This document shows positions 17,255 to 25,856 of a DNA stretch of 27,338 nucleotides, piece after piece (position 1 is the first letter of the stretch; each line of letters begins with the position of its first letter). Origin of the DNA: CAYQTL01 sp964420405. Its GTDB lineage: Bacteria > Acidobacteriota > Thermoanaerobaculia > Thermoanaerobaculales > Sulfomarinibacteraceae. Under the pieces are notes generated by a model. It saw only the letters and a program-made list of their open reading frames with translations. It made no database searches and had not been told where the DNA came from. The position numbers and the translations under genes were made by a program. The DNA is taken from assembly GCA_964420405.1 (NCBI GenBank), contig CAYQTL010000070.1, positions 1 through 27,338 on the forward strand, written 5' to 3'.

Positions 17255-18133
17255 TCAGCCGCCCGCCGCCCGCTCGGCGGGCAGGAGGTGAACCAGCCCG
17301 AGGAGCGCTTCGTGCACTCCTTCGGCGACCCTCCGCGACTTGTCCGAGATGTGGTCGAGATCGTCGGTGCGGCCACGCGGGTCCACGTCGGCGATCCGGT
17401 CACCGGCCTTGACCGGCACACCGTCGCGGAGGATGCCCCGCACGACGCCCGCGATCCGCGCCGTGACTGCGTAGGAGGCGTCCACCGGAACGCCCCGGCG
17501 GAAGTCGTCGACGCCGTACACGGACACCACCGTTCCGATCCTCTCGCCACGCTCGACCTCATCGCCGATCTCTCGTTGGGTGAAGAAGATCCCGTCCCGG
17601 ACGGCCTTCAGCCCGCGCTCCTTGGCGAACCCCATGATCGACGCCGGCGGCTGGTCCAGCACGTGCTCGCCGGTGTCGTCGTGGACCGCGCCCACCTCGG
17701 GTCCCCGGTTGGTCGACACCACCGCGTGGCAGTCCGGACCGGCCACGTATCCGGGGCCGAGGGCCACCACGACAGGGGCCAGGTCACGGGTGAGACCCCA
17801 GTTCTGGCGCAGCATCGCCGCCTCGACGAACACGTCCGGACGGTACTCCCCCAGGACCTTCTCCAGCCGCGACACGGTCACCGCGACGCACCCGGAGCGG
17901 TGGGCCGCGGCGACGTCGTCCATCCCCCCGGCGAAGCGGGCGGTCACGCCCTGAACCGTCTGGATCCCTTCGATGATCGCCTCGGAGAAGCAGACGGTGC
18001 GGCGGATCGCCTTCGGGTACCGGCGGTCGATCATCAGGATCCGGCGGAAGCCCTGGCTGAACAGGTGGTGGGCCGTGGCGGAGGCGAGCTCGCCGGCGCC
18101 CCGGATCAGGACCTTGTACCCACCTGGCTCCAT
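17255..18133 (-). CDS. yqeB: YqeB-family selenium-dependent molybdenum hydroxylase accessory protein
   Basis: The 292-aa sequence follows the EF2563/YqeB family closely. It has an N-terminal nucleotide-binding-like start VLIRGAGELASATAHHL (8-24) and AIRRTVCFSEAIIEG (42-56). The family core runs from VEAAMLRQNWGLTRDLAP (103-120) to ALGPGYVAGPDCHAVVSTNRG (124-144). A C-terminal biotinyl-like segment VTARIAGVVRGILRDG includes the ISDKSR stretch that ends the family. In other bacteria yqeB sits with selD, yqeC and xanthine-dehydrogenase-type genes and is linked to a labile-selenium molybdenum cofactor. Its precise activity is not established. None of those partners is in this window. The ATG at 18133 has a GGAGGC site. 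Its neighbours are hpt, a purine salvage enzyme, and a patatin. Confidence 0.85.
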   Translation of the reverse strand: MEPGGYKVLIRGAGELASATAHHLFSQGFRRILMIDRRYPKAIRRTVCFSEAIIEGIQTVQGVTARFAGGMDDVAAAHRSGCVAVTVSRLEKVLGEYRPDVFVEAAMLRQNWGLTRDLAPVVVALGPGYVAGPDCHAVVSTNRGPEVGAVHDDTGEHVLDQPPASIMGFAKERGLKAVRDGIFFTQREIGDEVERGERIGTVVSVYGVDDFRRGVPVDASYAVTARIAGVVRGILRDGVPVKAGDRIADVDPRGRTDDLDHISDKSRRVAEGVHEALLGLVHLLPAERAAGG

Positions 18134-18187
18134 GCTGCCTCCATCCCGCGCCGGAGCACGCCGTGACCCGCGGCCCCGCGCGGCGCC

Positions 18188-18193
18188 ATTCTA
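18188..18193 (-). promoter_or_regulatory. Candidate -10 box upstream of yqeB
   Basis: TAGAAT (five of six) lies on the minus strand in the 82-bp hpt-yqeB gap, about 55 bp before the yqeB ATG. It is the same hexamer as upstream of pgsA. No clear -35 is seen at 17 nt, so yqeB may instead be read through from hpt. Confidence 0.3.
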
Positions 18194-18215
18194 CGGCAAC
18201 CCTCGAGCGGCGGGC

Positions 18216-18743
18216 TCACGCCTCGCTGTCGGGCTCCAGGACCCTGATCTCGGGCAGGTTCCGGTACCGCTCGGCGAAGTCCAGCCCGTAGCCGACCACG
18301 AACAGGTCGTCGATCTCGCGTCCGAGGAAGGCGACGTCGACCTCCACCTGCCGCCGGGCAGGCTTGGACAGCAGCGACACCACCTGGACCGACCGCGGGT
18401 GGCGCGCCCGCAGCAGCTGCAGCACGTCGGCGAGGGTGGTGCCGGTGTCGACGATGTCCTCCACCAGGTAGACGTCCCGGTCGCGAACGTCGGCGGTGAT
18501 GTCCTTCACCATCACGACCGAGCCCGACGAGGTCGTGCTCGCGCCGTAGCTGGAGACCTGGATGAAGTCCATCTCCACCGTGTGCCGCAGGCGGCGGGTG
18601 AGATCGGTGAAGAAGAACACGCAGCCCTTGAGCACGCCGACGAAGACCGGCGAGCGCCCTTCCAGGTCGCGGTCGAGCTCGGCGGCCATCCGATCCAGCG
18701 TCCGTTCGATCTCGTCGCGACTCATGACCACCGCACCCAGCAT
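18216..18743 (-). CDS. hpt: Hypoxanthine phosphoribosyltransferase
   Basis: The 175-aa type I PRTase converts hypoxanthine (or guanine) and PRPP to IMP (or GMP) in purine salvage. The PRPP loop VYLVEDIVDTGTTL is at 91-104. VGVLKGCVFFFTDL at 35-48 and MDFIQVSSYG at 58-67 are family hallmarks, and DLLVVGYGLDFAERYRNLP-type residues near 146-164 bind the purine. The length is normal. The ATG at 18743 is preferred because GAGGGGGG lies just upstream. A second ATG at 18725 is possible and would remove six residues. It is divergent from the coiled-coil gene. With guaB elsewhere in the window it would feed guanine nucleotide supply. Confidence 0.93.
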   Translation of the reverse strand: MLGAVVMSRDEIERTLDRMAAELDRDLEGRSPVFVGVLKGCVFFFTDLTRRLRHTVEMDFIQVSSYGASTTSSGSVVMVKDITADVRDRDVYLVEDIVDTGTTLADVLQLLRARHPRSVQVVSLLSKPARRQVEVDVAFLGREIDDLFVVGYGLDFAERYRNLPEIRVLEPDSEA

Positions 18744-18755
18744 CGGCCCCCCTCG

Positions 18756-18784
18756 TTGTCCCGTGCGACACCCCGTTGTATCCT
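18756..18784 (+). promoter_or_regulatory. Candidate leaderless promoter of the coiled-coil gene
   Basis: TTGTCC at 18756-18761 (four of six) is spaced 17 nt from TATCCT at 18779-18784 (four of six). The GTG start at 18794 lies only 9 nt after the -10 box, so the transcript would have almost no leader. This agrees with the absence of any ribosome binding site. The same TATCCT arrangement is seen before gmd. Confidence 0.4.
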
Positions 18785-18793
18785 GTTCCGGAC

Positions 18794-20437
18794 GTGGAAA
18801 GCACCGAGGTCCGCCAGCTCAGCGATCGGTACACCCGTCTGTCCGATCGGTTCCGCTCCGTGTGGACCTTCTACCAGTTCCTCGGGGGGGTCTTCAAGCA
18901 TCGCGGCGACGGCGAGATCCCCGTCCACCGGGATTTCCAGGGCCTGTACAGGAGGCTGCAGGAGCTGGTGCCCCAGCTCTCGGCGGGACCCTCGCAACAG
19001 CTCGGGCGGGAGCTCGACCGGATCGAGGGCGACCTCGACGAGATCCACCGCGAGCTGGCGGATCTCGAGCAGCAGTTCTCGCCCTCGGTGCTGCGCCGGT
19101 TCTTCGACCACCTCAAGCGCCAGGACGAGAAGATCCTGTACGCGTTGGCGAAGTTCTACCTGCGGTCCAACGGCGACCAGGGCGACCGCTTCGACAAGCT
19201 CGACATCCTGCTCACGCGGCTCGCCGAGGTGCCGATCGACGACGAGCGGATCGCGACCCGCAGCGCGGCCGAGCTGCGGCCCGCGTTTCAGCGGCTGTGC
19301 TCCTACGGACGCGTCACCGTCCTTCCTCCGGAGGAGCGGCACGCTCTCGTCAAGGCCGTCCGAGAGCTGCGCGACGAGATGTCCCGGATCGACGACTTCA
19401 ACGCCCTCCTCGAGTCCGACGTCCACGGCCGGTTCCGCACGCTCAAGCGCCAGCTCGGCGCTTCTGTGCTCGACCCGGACCTGCTGATCGAGGTCGTCGC
19501 CACCAACATCGAAGCGGCGAACCGGTTCCGGACGCTGTACCGCGAGGAAGAGGCCAGGATCCTCGAGGACACCAACAAGATCTTCGAGATCGAGCGCTAC
19601 CTCGAGCGCAACCCCGGGCTCGCCTCGGAGCAGCTACGCCGCGAGCTGGACCACTTCCGCCGCAGCCGCGAGCGATTCGACAGCGGCCGCCGGGAGGACA
19701 ACGTCAAGCGCGAGGACGTCGCCGAGCTGCAGCGCGCCATGCGCTCGGTCCTCCAGCTGTTCGACTCCCGCTCCCGCGGCGCCGACCGCCGCGACCAGCC
19801 CGCCGAGCTCGAGCTCGAGCTCGACGAGCCCCCGTCCTCGGCGCCGACCGACAGCGACGCGGGGGGGCCGTTCGAGCTCGCCGAGGCACTCGAGCCGGGG
19901 CAGACCGGCCGCGAGTCGACGTCGCTTGCCGAGCTGCTGCCGCCGGACCCCCTGCTGAGCGAGCCGCTGCACACGATCATGTTCGCCCTCGAGCTGGTCG
20001 AGTGGGACCGGCCGCCGGAGCAGCTGGCCACCGCCAAGGAGCTACACGGGCTGCGCCTCGAACCGTGGGAGGTCGACGCCTACCGGCGACTCGTCGAGCG
20101 GTCGCTGGCGGCCGGGTCCCTGGAGCACCATCGCGCGGCGTTCTACCTCACCAGTGCGGCGCTGCGGCTGCGCATGGAGGAGGAGCGGGAGGAGATCGAG
20201 CGGGCCCTCCGCGCCGACCGCCAGGAGCGGGTCGAGGAGCTCCTCGAGAGCTCGTCCCAGAGCCTGGAGCGGGCTCGCGAGGTCGAGCGCCGCTTCCAGT
20301 GGTTCGCCGAGGACCTCCTGTACCGCGGCGTCACCGACCAGCTCGAGCAGGTCTACCGCTCGCGGTTCCGCTTCCTGCGCGCCTACTCGGCGCTGTGGCT
20401 CGCCCACCAGGCCAACGGCGGCATCACCCCCCTGTGA
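18794..20437 (+). CDS. Unrecognised coiled-coil protein
   Basis: I do not recognise this 547-aa protein. It is soluble, with no signal peptide or membrane helix, and strongly charged. The N-terminal 90 residues (QLSDRYTRLSDRFRSVWTFYQFLGG) are helical. Long Leu/Glu/Arg-rich helices at about 60-110 and 225-320 predict coiled coils. A low-complexity acidic linker with repeated Glu-Leu runs follows at about 325-390. A second helical domain occupies 400-547 and ends in Trp/Tyr/Arg-rich helices. I see no nucleotide-binding or catalytic motif. The start is taken as GTG at 18794, close behind a promoter candidate. A TTG at 18776 is also in frame. The stop overlaps the RDD gene as GTGA, so the two are translated together, which hints at a membrane-linked scaffold, but this is inference. 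Confidence 0.8.
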   Translation: MESTEVRQLSDRYTRLSDRFRSVWTFYQFLGGVFKHRGDGEIPVHRDFQGLYRRLQELVPQLSAGPSQQLGRELDRIEGDLDEIHRELADLEQQFSPSVLRRFFDHLKRQDEKILYALAKFYLRSNGDQGDRFDKLDILLTRLAEVPIDDERIATRSAAELRPAFQRLCSYGRVTVLPPEERHALVKAVRELRDEMSRIDDFNALLESDVHGRFRTLKRQLGASVLDPDLLIEVVATNIEAANRFRTLYREEEARILEDTNKIFEIERYLERNPGLASEQLRRELDHFRRSRERFDSGRREDNVKREDVAELQRAMRSVLQLFDSRSRGADRRDQPAELELELDEPPSSAPTDSDAGGPFELAEALEPGQTGRESTSLAELLPPDPLLSEPLHTIMFALELVEWDRPPEQLATAKELHGLRLEPWEVDAYRRLVERSLAAGSLEHHRAAFYLTSAALRLRMEEEREEIERALRADRQERVEELLESSSQSLERAREVERRFQWFAEDLLYRGVTDQLEQVYRSRFRFLRAYSALWLAHQANGGITPL

Positions 20438-21009
20438 CCGACCACCCCCGACCGACAACCGCTCAGCCCGCCGCCCCCGGCGGGCCGGCGCGATCGGCGG
20501 GGGCGCTCCGGCGTCTCGTGGCGACGCTGGCGGACATGGTCGTGTTCGTCGCCCTCAGCGCGCTGCTCGCCTGGCCCGTGAGCGGAGCCGTCGACTGGCG
20601 CCACGCCCTCGGCGGCATCGACCTGCTGGCCGCCCAGGTCGCCGACCCCGCATGGTCGCGCCACGCAGCGTCCGTCGCCGGCCTCTGGATCGCGATGTGG
20701 TGGAGCTACTTCGCTGTGGGGTGGGGTCTCGCCGGGGCGACTCCCGGCAAGTGGGTCGCGGGGCTGCGCGTGATCGACCATCGCGGGCGGGCTCCGATCG
20801 GGGTGGCGCGGGCCCTGCTGCGACTCGTCGCCTACACCGTCAGCTCCCTGAGCCTGGGGGCCGGCCACGCCCTGGTCCTGCTCCGCTCCGACCGGCGCGC
20901 ACTCCATGACCTCCTGGCGGGCACCCGCGTCGTGCGCGCGAGGGACCTGACGGCGTCCGCATCGGCCGAAACCGCCACCGGGCCCGATCCCGATGACCAG
21001 CAGGTGTGA
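20434..21009 (+). CDS. RDD family membrane protein
   Basis: The 191-aa protein shows the RDD pattern: RRLVATLADMVVF near 28-40 (Arg and Asp in the first helix), then AGATPGKWVAGLRVID, the Arg-rich RALLRL, and RRALHDLLAGTRVV near the end. Three membrane helices lie at about 33-52, 78-98 and 125-145. RDD proteins are small membrane proteins, some linked to ion exchange, but most have no defined role. The GTG at 20434 shares bases with the upstream TGA (GTGA), and the longer frame upstream is only a shadow of the coiled-coil gene. About 25 C-terminal residues are Ala/Asp-rich and probably disordered. It converges on the sigma-factor gene. Confidence 0.85.
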   Translation: MTDHPRPTTAQPAAPGGPARSAGALRRLVATLADMVVFVALSALLAWPVSGAVDWRHALGGIDLLAAQVADPAWSRHAASVAGLWIAMWWSYFAVGWGLAGATPGKWVAGLRVIDHRGRAPIGVARALLRLVAYTVSSLSLGAGHALVLLRSDRRALHDLLAGTRVVRARDLTASASAETATGPDPDDQQV

Positions 21010-21137
21010 AGGTGCGACGGGCTGAAGGCGCGACGGTATGGGGCGAGAAGGCGACCTCGCCGATCTGACCGGGCGCCCGCAGGCATCCGACACCGCGACA
21101 CCTCCACAGGTTCGCACGTGTCCGACATCGGGATCGG
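20984..21137. repeat. Inverted pair of CCGATCCCGATG at a convergent junction
   Basis: CCGATCCCGATG at 20984-20995 (inside the last RDD codons) is repeated exactly as its reverse complement at 21126-21137, 14 bp before the sigma-factor stop. The spacing is 130 nt. Between them, gaaggtgcgacgg (21008-21020) and gaaggcgcgacgg (21024-21036) form a 16-nt-period direct repeat. The rest of the 141-bp gap shows nothing recognisable. Confidence 0.5.
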
Positions 21138-21150
21138 CGCGGCGACGCCG

Positions 21151-22017
21151 TCAGTTCAGATACCCCACCAGCGACCGGGTGGTGTGCGACCGTCGCAGCT
21201 TGTTGAGGGCGCGGCTCTCGATCTGGCGGACACGTTCGCGCGACAGACCGAGCTGTTCGCCGATCTCGCGCAGCGTCTTCGGCTGGTCGTCCTCGAGGCC
21301 GAAACGCAGCTCGAGCACCTGCCGTTCACGGTCCGGCAGCTCGGCGAGGGCGTCCTTGAGGGCAGCCAGGAACGACTCCCGGAGAATCCGCTCGTCGGTG
21401 TCGGGGAGCACCGTCTGCTCGAGCAGGTCACCGAGCTCCGAGTCGCCCTCCTCGTCGACGGGGTCGTTGAGGGACAGGGAGGTCTGGGACGCGCGGGTCA
21501 GCACGCGCACGTCGTCGACGCTGATGTCGAGCTCCTTGGACAGCTCGCGCTCGGTCGGGGAGCGGCCGAAGCGGTCGGCCAGCAGCGACCGGATCCGCTC
21601 GAGCCGGTAGAGGGTGTTGGCCTGCTTCTGGGGCAGACGGAACGAGCCCGCGTGCTCGGCGAGCGCATGCAGGATCGCCTGCCGGATCCACCACACGGCA
21701 TAGGTGATGAACTTGACGTCCTGGCCGGGCTTGGACGGGTCGTACTTCTTCGCCGCCTGGATCAGGCCCAGGTTGCCTTCGTGGATCAGGTCGAGGAACG
21801 CGACGTTCGGGTTGCGGTAGCGCTTGGCGTAGGCGACGACGAAGCGCAGGTTGGCCTCCACCAGCTTCTTCAACGCCTCCTGGTCGCCCTCGTGGATCCG
21901 CCGCGCCAGCTCCACCTCCTCGTCGTGGCCGAGGGTGTCGTACCTGGAGATCTCCTTCAGGTAGCGCCTCAGCGTCGCGGCCTCGGCATCCGACCCTCCG
22001 CCGGACCTGCGGCTCAT
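21151..22017 (-). CDS. Sigma-70 family RNA polymerase sigma factor (RpoD/SigA/RpoS type)
   Basis: The 288-aa factor has region 1.2 (LRRYLKEISRYDTLGHDEEVELARRI, 16-41), region 2 (NLRFVVAYAKRYRN at 56-69, DLIHEGNLGLIQAAKKYDP at 76-94, and the promoter-melting and -10-reading FITYAVWWIRQAI at 103-115), region 3, and region 4 with the helix-turn-helix at about 249-268 (TLREIGEQLGLSRERVRQIE). It lacks the long region 1.1 and the non-conserved insert of housekeeping sigma, so it fits a group 2 or short SigA-type factor. Region 2.3 carries an unusual GQDVKF where GxKF is common. The ATG at 22017 overlaps the hspR stop as ATGA. Its location after hspR suggests stress control. Whether it is the main sigma of the cell cannot be told here. 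Confidence 0.9.
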   Translation of the reverse strand: MSRRSGGGSDAEAATLRRYLKEISRYDTLGHDEEVELARRIHEGDQEALKKLVEANLRFVVAYAKRYRNPNVAFLDLIHEGNLGLIQAAKKYDPSKPGQDVKFITYAVWWIRQAILHALAEHAGSFRLPQKQANTLYRLERIRSLLADRFGRSPTERELSKELDISVDDVRVLTRASQTSLSLNDPVDEEGDSELGDLLEQTVLPDTDERILRESFLAALKDALAELPDRERQVLELRFGLEDDQPKTLREIGEQLGLSRERVRQIESRALNKLRRSHTTRSLVGYLN

Positions 22018-22388
22018 TCGTCGTCCACGACCTGGATGGTCCCGCTCTCGACCTTCACCAACGCATGATAGCGGGGCACCTTCGAGCGATGCTCGAGGGT
22101 CTGCCGGAGGGCCCTGCCGAGCATCTCGTTCTCGGCCTGCAGACGATGCACCTGCTCCTTGAGGTTGAGAATGATCTCGACGCCCGCCAGGTTGACGCCG
22201 AGGTCGCGGGTCAGGGTCAGGATCGTCTCGAGCCGCTCGCAGGTGTTCTCGTCGTACAGACGGGTGTTGCCGCGGGATCGCGCCGGCCGCAGCAGGCCTT
22301 CCCGCTCCCATAGCCGCAAGGTCTGCGGATGGACGTTGTACTTCTCCGCCACCCACGAGATCATCCGGTAGCGGGGTTTCGTCTTCAT
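22014..22388 (-). CDS. hspR: HspR-like MerR family heat-shock repressor
   Basis: This 124-aa regulator has a MerR winged helix-turn-helix at about 9-75 and matches HspR in key places: a MISWVAEKYNVHPQTLRLWEREGLL start, SRGNTRLY wing, and GVNLAGVEIILNL (64-76). A coiled-coil dimer helix follows at 77-97, and a short acidic tail ends VVDDE. HspR in Streptomyces binds HAIR operators at dnaK promoters with DnaK as co-repressor. Here dnaK is directly upstream and its promoter carries a HAIR-like site, which supports the call. The ATG at 22388 has GGGAG upstream. A longer frame to 22529 adds only low-complexity sequence. It is separated from dnaK by 239 bp that contain a strong hairpin, and the sigma gene overlaps its stop. 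Confidence 0.85.
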   Translation of the reverse strand: MKTKPRYRMISWVAEKYNVHPQTLRLWEREGLLRPARSRGNTRLYDENTCERLETILTLTRDLGVNLAGVEIILNLKEQVHRLQAENEMLGRALRQTLEHRSKVPRYHALVKVESGTIQVVDDE

Positions 22389-22585
22389 CGGACTCTCCCG
22401 GTCGACGCGGCTCCGGGAGGCGGAGCCGGTGGACGTCTCGTGTCCGGCCTCGCGGGCCGCTGCGGCGACGCGCCACACCCCGGCGGGCGCCGAGGACGGG
22501 AATCGCGGTCTCGGTCCCGGGATCTGCACGCGCCGGAAGCAACCGTCGGTCCGGACACCCTATTTCGCTCCCGCTCCGGCAGGAT

Positions 22586-22613
22586 GCGTCGCGGGGCCAC
22601 CGCCCCGCGACGC
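22586..22613 (-). terminator. Strong hairpin after dnaK
   Basis: An 11-bp perfect GC-rich stem (GCGTCGCGGGG at 22586-22596, CCCCGCGACGC at 22603-22613) with a 6-nt loop starts 14 nt after the dnaK stop. No T-run follows. It may reduce read-through into hspR and so set the dnaK to hspR ratio. I see no convincing promoter in the remaining gap (22389-22585). Confidence 0.5.
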
Positions 22614-22627
22614 GACACCGCCGGGCG

Positions 22628-24490
<1,863 letters not shown>

Positions 24491-24525
24491 GCTTGAATCC
24501 TCCTCAACTTCGCGTCTCGGAGGAG

Positions 24526-24554
24526 AGTATGGAACCTGAGTGTGCTTTTGTCAA
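24526..24554 (-). promoter_or_regulatory. dnaK promoter
   Basis: On the minus strand a perfect TTGACA (24554-24549) is followed by exactly 17 nt and CATACT (24531-24526, four of six). The start would be near 24519, giving a 5' UTR of about 28 nt with an AGGAGG site. This is the best sigma-70 promoter in the window and lies in the 68-bp gap before dnaK. Confidence 0.7.
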
Positions 24555-24555
24555 G
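24535..24555 (-). promoter_or_regulatory. HAIR-like HspR operator overlapping the dnaK promoter
   Basis: The minus strand reads CTTGACA, 7 nt, ACTCAGG. The HspR operator known from actinobacteria is CTTGAGT-N7-ACTCAAG, so 11 of 14 defined bases match with exact spacing. The site covers the -35 hexamer and most of the spacer, where bound repressor would block polymerase. Part of the left half-site is also the -35 box, so some similarity is unavoidable. The right half-site is independent evidence. Confidence 0.6.
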
Positions 24556-24558
24556 TCT

Positions 24559-25854
24559 TCAGTCGAGCAACCGCACCCCGGGACCCCCGCCGGCGCGGGA
24601 CCGCCCGAGCTCACCCTCCCAGGCGAGCGGTCGGCTCACGATCAGCATCGGCACCGGCTGCCCGGAGCTGTCCGAGCCGGTGATCATCAGCTTCTGGCCG
24701 CGCGTCACCAGGCGGTACGGGCGCCCCCACGGATCCTCGATCCGCAACCCGCCGGCGGCGTCGCGCCCGATGTCCTCGACGCGCTCCGGGTACAGCCCGT
24801 GCGCGAAGTAGTGGTCCTCGGCCGCCTCTCCCAGTGCCCGCATCCAGAACCAGGACGCGCTCTCCAGCACATAGCGGTCCCACACCGTGTCGCGGGCGGT
24901 GAAGAGGGGGTTCACCGGGTTGTGCGGGATCACGGACAGCGCGAAACCGAACAGCACCAGGAACGGGATCGCCAGCCACGGCAGGGGCGGCAAGCCTCGC
25001 CGCACCCGGCGCGCGATGTCGAGATCCCGGCTCAGCTCGCGGACGATCTCCTCCTGCGTCGCCTCCCGGATCATGCCCCGCTCGACCAGCTCCGCGAGTG
25101 CCTTACAGGTCTCGAACTCGATCAGCGGGCACTCCAGGATGATCTCGGCGACCGAGCTGCGGCCGTCGACGAGCTGGTACACCTTGTGCTGGTTCTCGGT
25201 CATGCGGTCGTCGGGAAGCGCCAACGGCGCCGGCTCCTCGGGCGACTCTGTGAACGCGAACCCGAGGTCGTCGAACTCGTCCTCCTCCTCCTCGACGACC
25301 TCGAACTGCCTCCTCGGGTCGACCTTGATGAACACCGTCTCGCGGTCGGGCAGCCGCTGGTCGATGAACGGCCACTCGTCCGTCATCCGGGCGCCCTCCA
25401 TGATGATGGAGTCCGCCGCCATCGGCCGCATGAGATCGCGGTCGTAGTCGATGTCCGTCTCCTGGGAGAAGTGGTAGTCGCCGTCCGACCAGCGGAACAC
25501 CCGGAACACGATCTGCAGGATCTGCTGCTCGAGGGCGGCACGCACGGCGTCCTTCGACGCCACGTGGTGATCGATCAGGATCCGCCCGAGACGCTGGAGT
25601 GTCTCCTCCTGGCGCCGAAGGGCCGCCTCCAGCTCCGCCTCGTGCAGCTCGCCCCGCTTCAGCAGGATCAGGCCGATGCGGTCCTCGGTGTGCTGGTTGA
25701 GGGAGGACGCGCCGACGATGCAGCCCTCCAGGAACGAGATCGTGACGACATTGTCCTCGCTCTTGAGCGTCAGCACGCCGGTCTTCCTCTGCAGCGAGAT
25801 CAGCTGCAGGATGTCGGCGAACGAGAAGTCCCGGAGGGTGCCTTCGAGCGCCAT
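24559..25854 (-). CDS. DUF4388 protein with C-terminal pseudopilin-like domain
   Basis: The 431-aa protein begins with a DUF4388 (PatA N-terminal type) domain: MALEGTLRDFSFADILQLISLQRKTGVL and a beta-rich LTLKSEDNVVTISFLEGCIVGASS, continuing with helices to about 155. An acidic linker (EEEEDEFDD, 188-196) and a winged-helix-like region (about 220-275) follow. One membrane helix lies at about 293-309. The outer part (about 335-405) contains LYPERVEDI and EDPWGRPYRL then ITGSDSSGQP, which resembles the globular end of GspG-type pseudopilins. DUF4388 domains occur in signalling proteins tied to gliding, development or polarity. The combination suggests a cytoplasm-to-periplasm link, which is inference. 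The ATG at 25854 is 2 nt after the upstream TAG, with GGAGG overlapping that stop, so both genes are coupled. Confidence 0.82.
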   Translation of the reverse strand: MALEGTLRDFSFADILQLISLQRKTGVLTLKSEDNVVTISFLEGCIVGASSLNQHTEDRIGLILLKRGELHEAELEAALRRQEETLQRLGRILIDHHVASKDAVRAALEQQILQIVFRVFRWSDGDYHFSQETDIDYDRDLMRPMAADSIIMEGARMTDEWPFIDQRLPDRETVFIKVDPRRQFEVVEEEEDEFDDLGFAFTESPEEPAPLALPDDRMTENQHKVYQLVDGRSSVAEIILECPLIEFETCKALAELVERGMIREATQEEIVRELSRDLDIARRVRRGLPPLPWLAIPFLVLFGFALSVIPHNPVNPLFTARDTVWDRYVLESASWFWMRALGEAAEDHYFAHGLYPERVEDIGRDAAGGLRIEDPWGRPYRLVTRGQKLMITGSDSSGQPVPMLIVSRPLAWEGELGRSRAGGGPGVRLLD

Positions 25855-25856
25855 CC

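Noticed and set aside
22389..22529. N-terminal extension of the HspR-like protein by 47 residues
   Set aside because: The extension is Arg/Pro/Ala/Ser-rich and unlike MerR proteins. A good ribosome site precedes the internal ATG at 22388.
24492..24510. Palindrome-like TTGA-N7-TCAA around the dnaK ribosome site, considered as a second HspR operator
   Set aside because: HAIR sites have the TTGA and TCAA cores 11 nt apart, not 7. The similarity mostly comes from the AGGAGG ribosome site and flanks.
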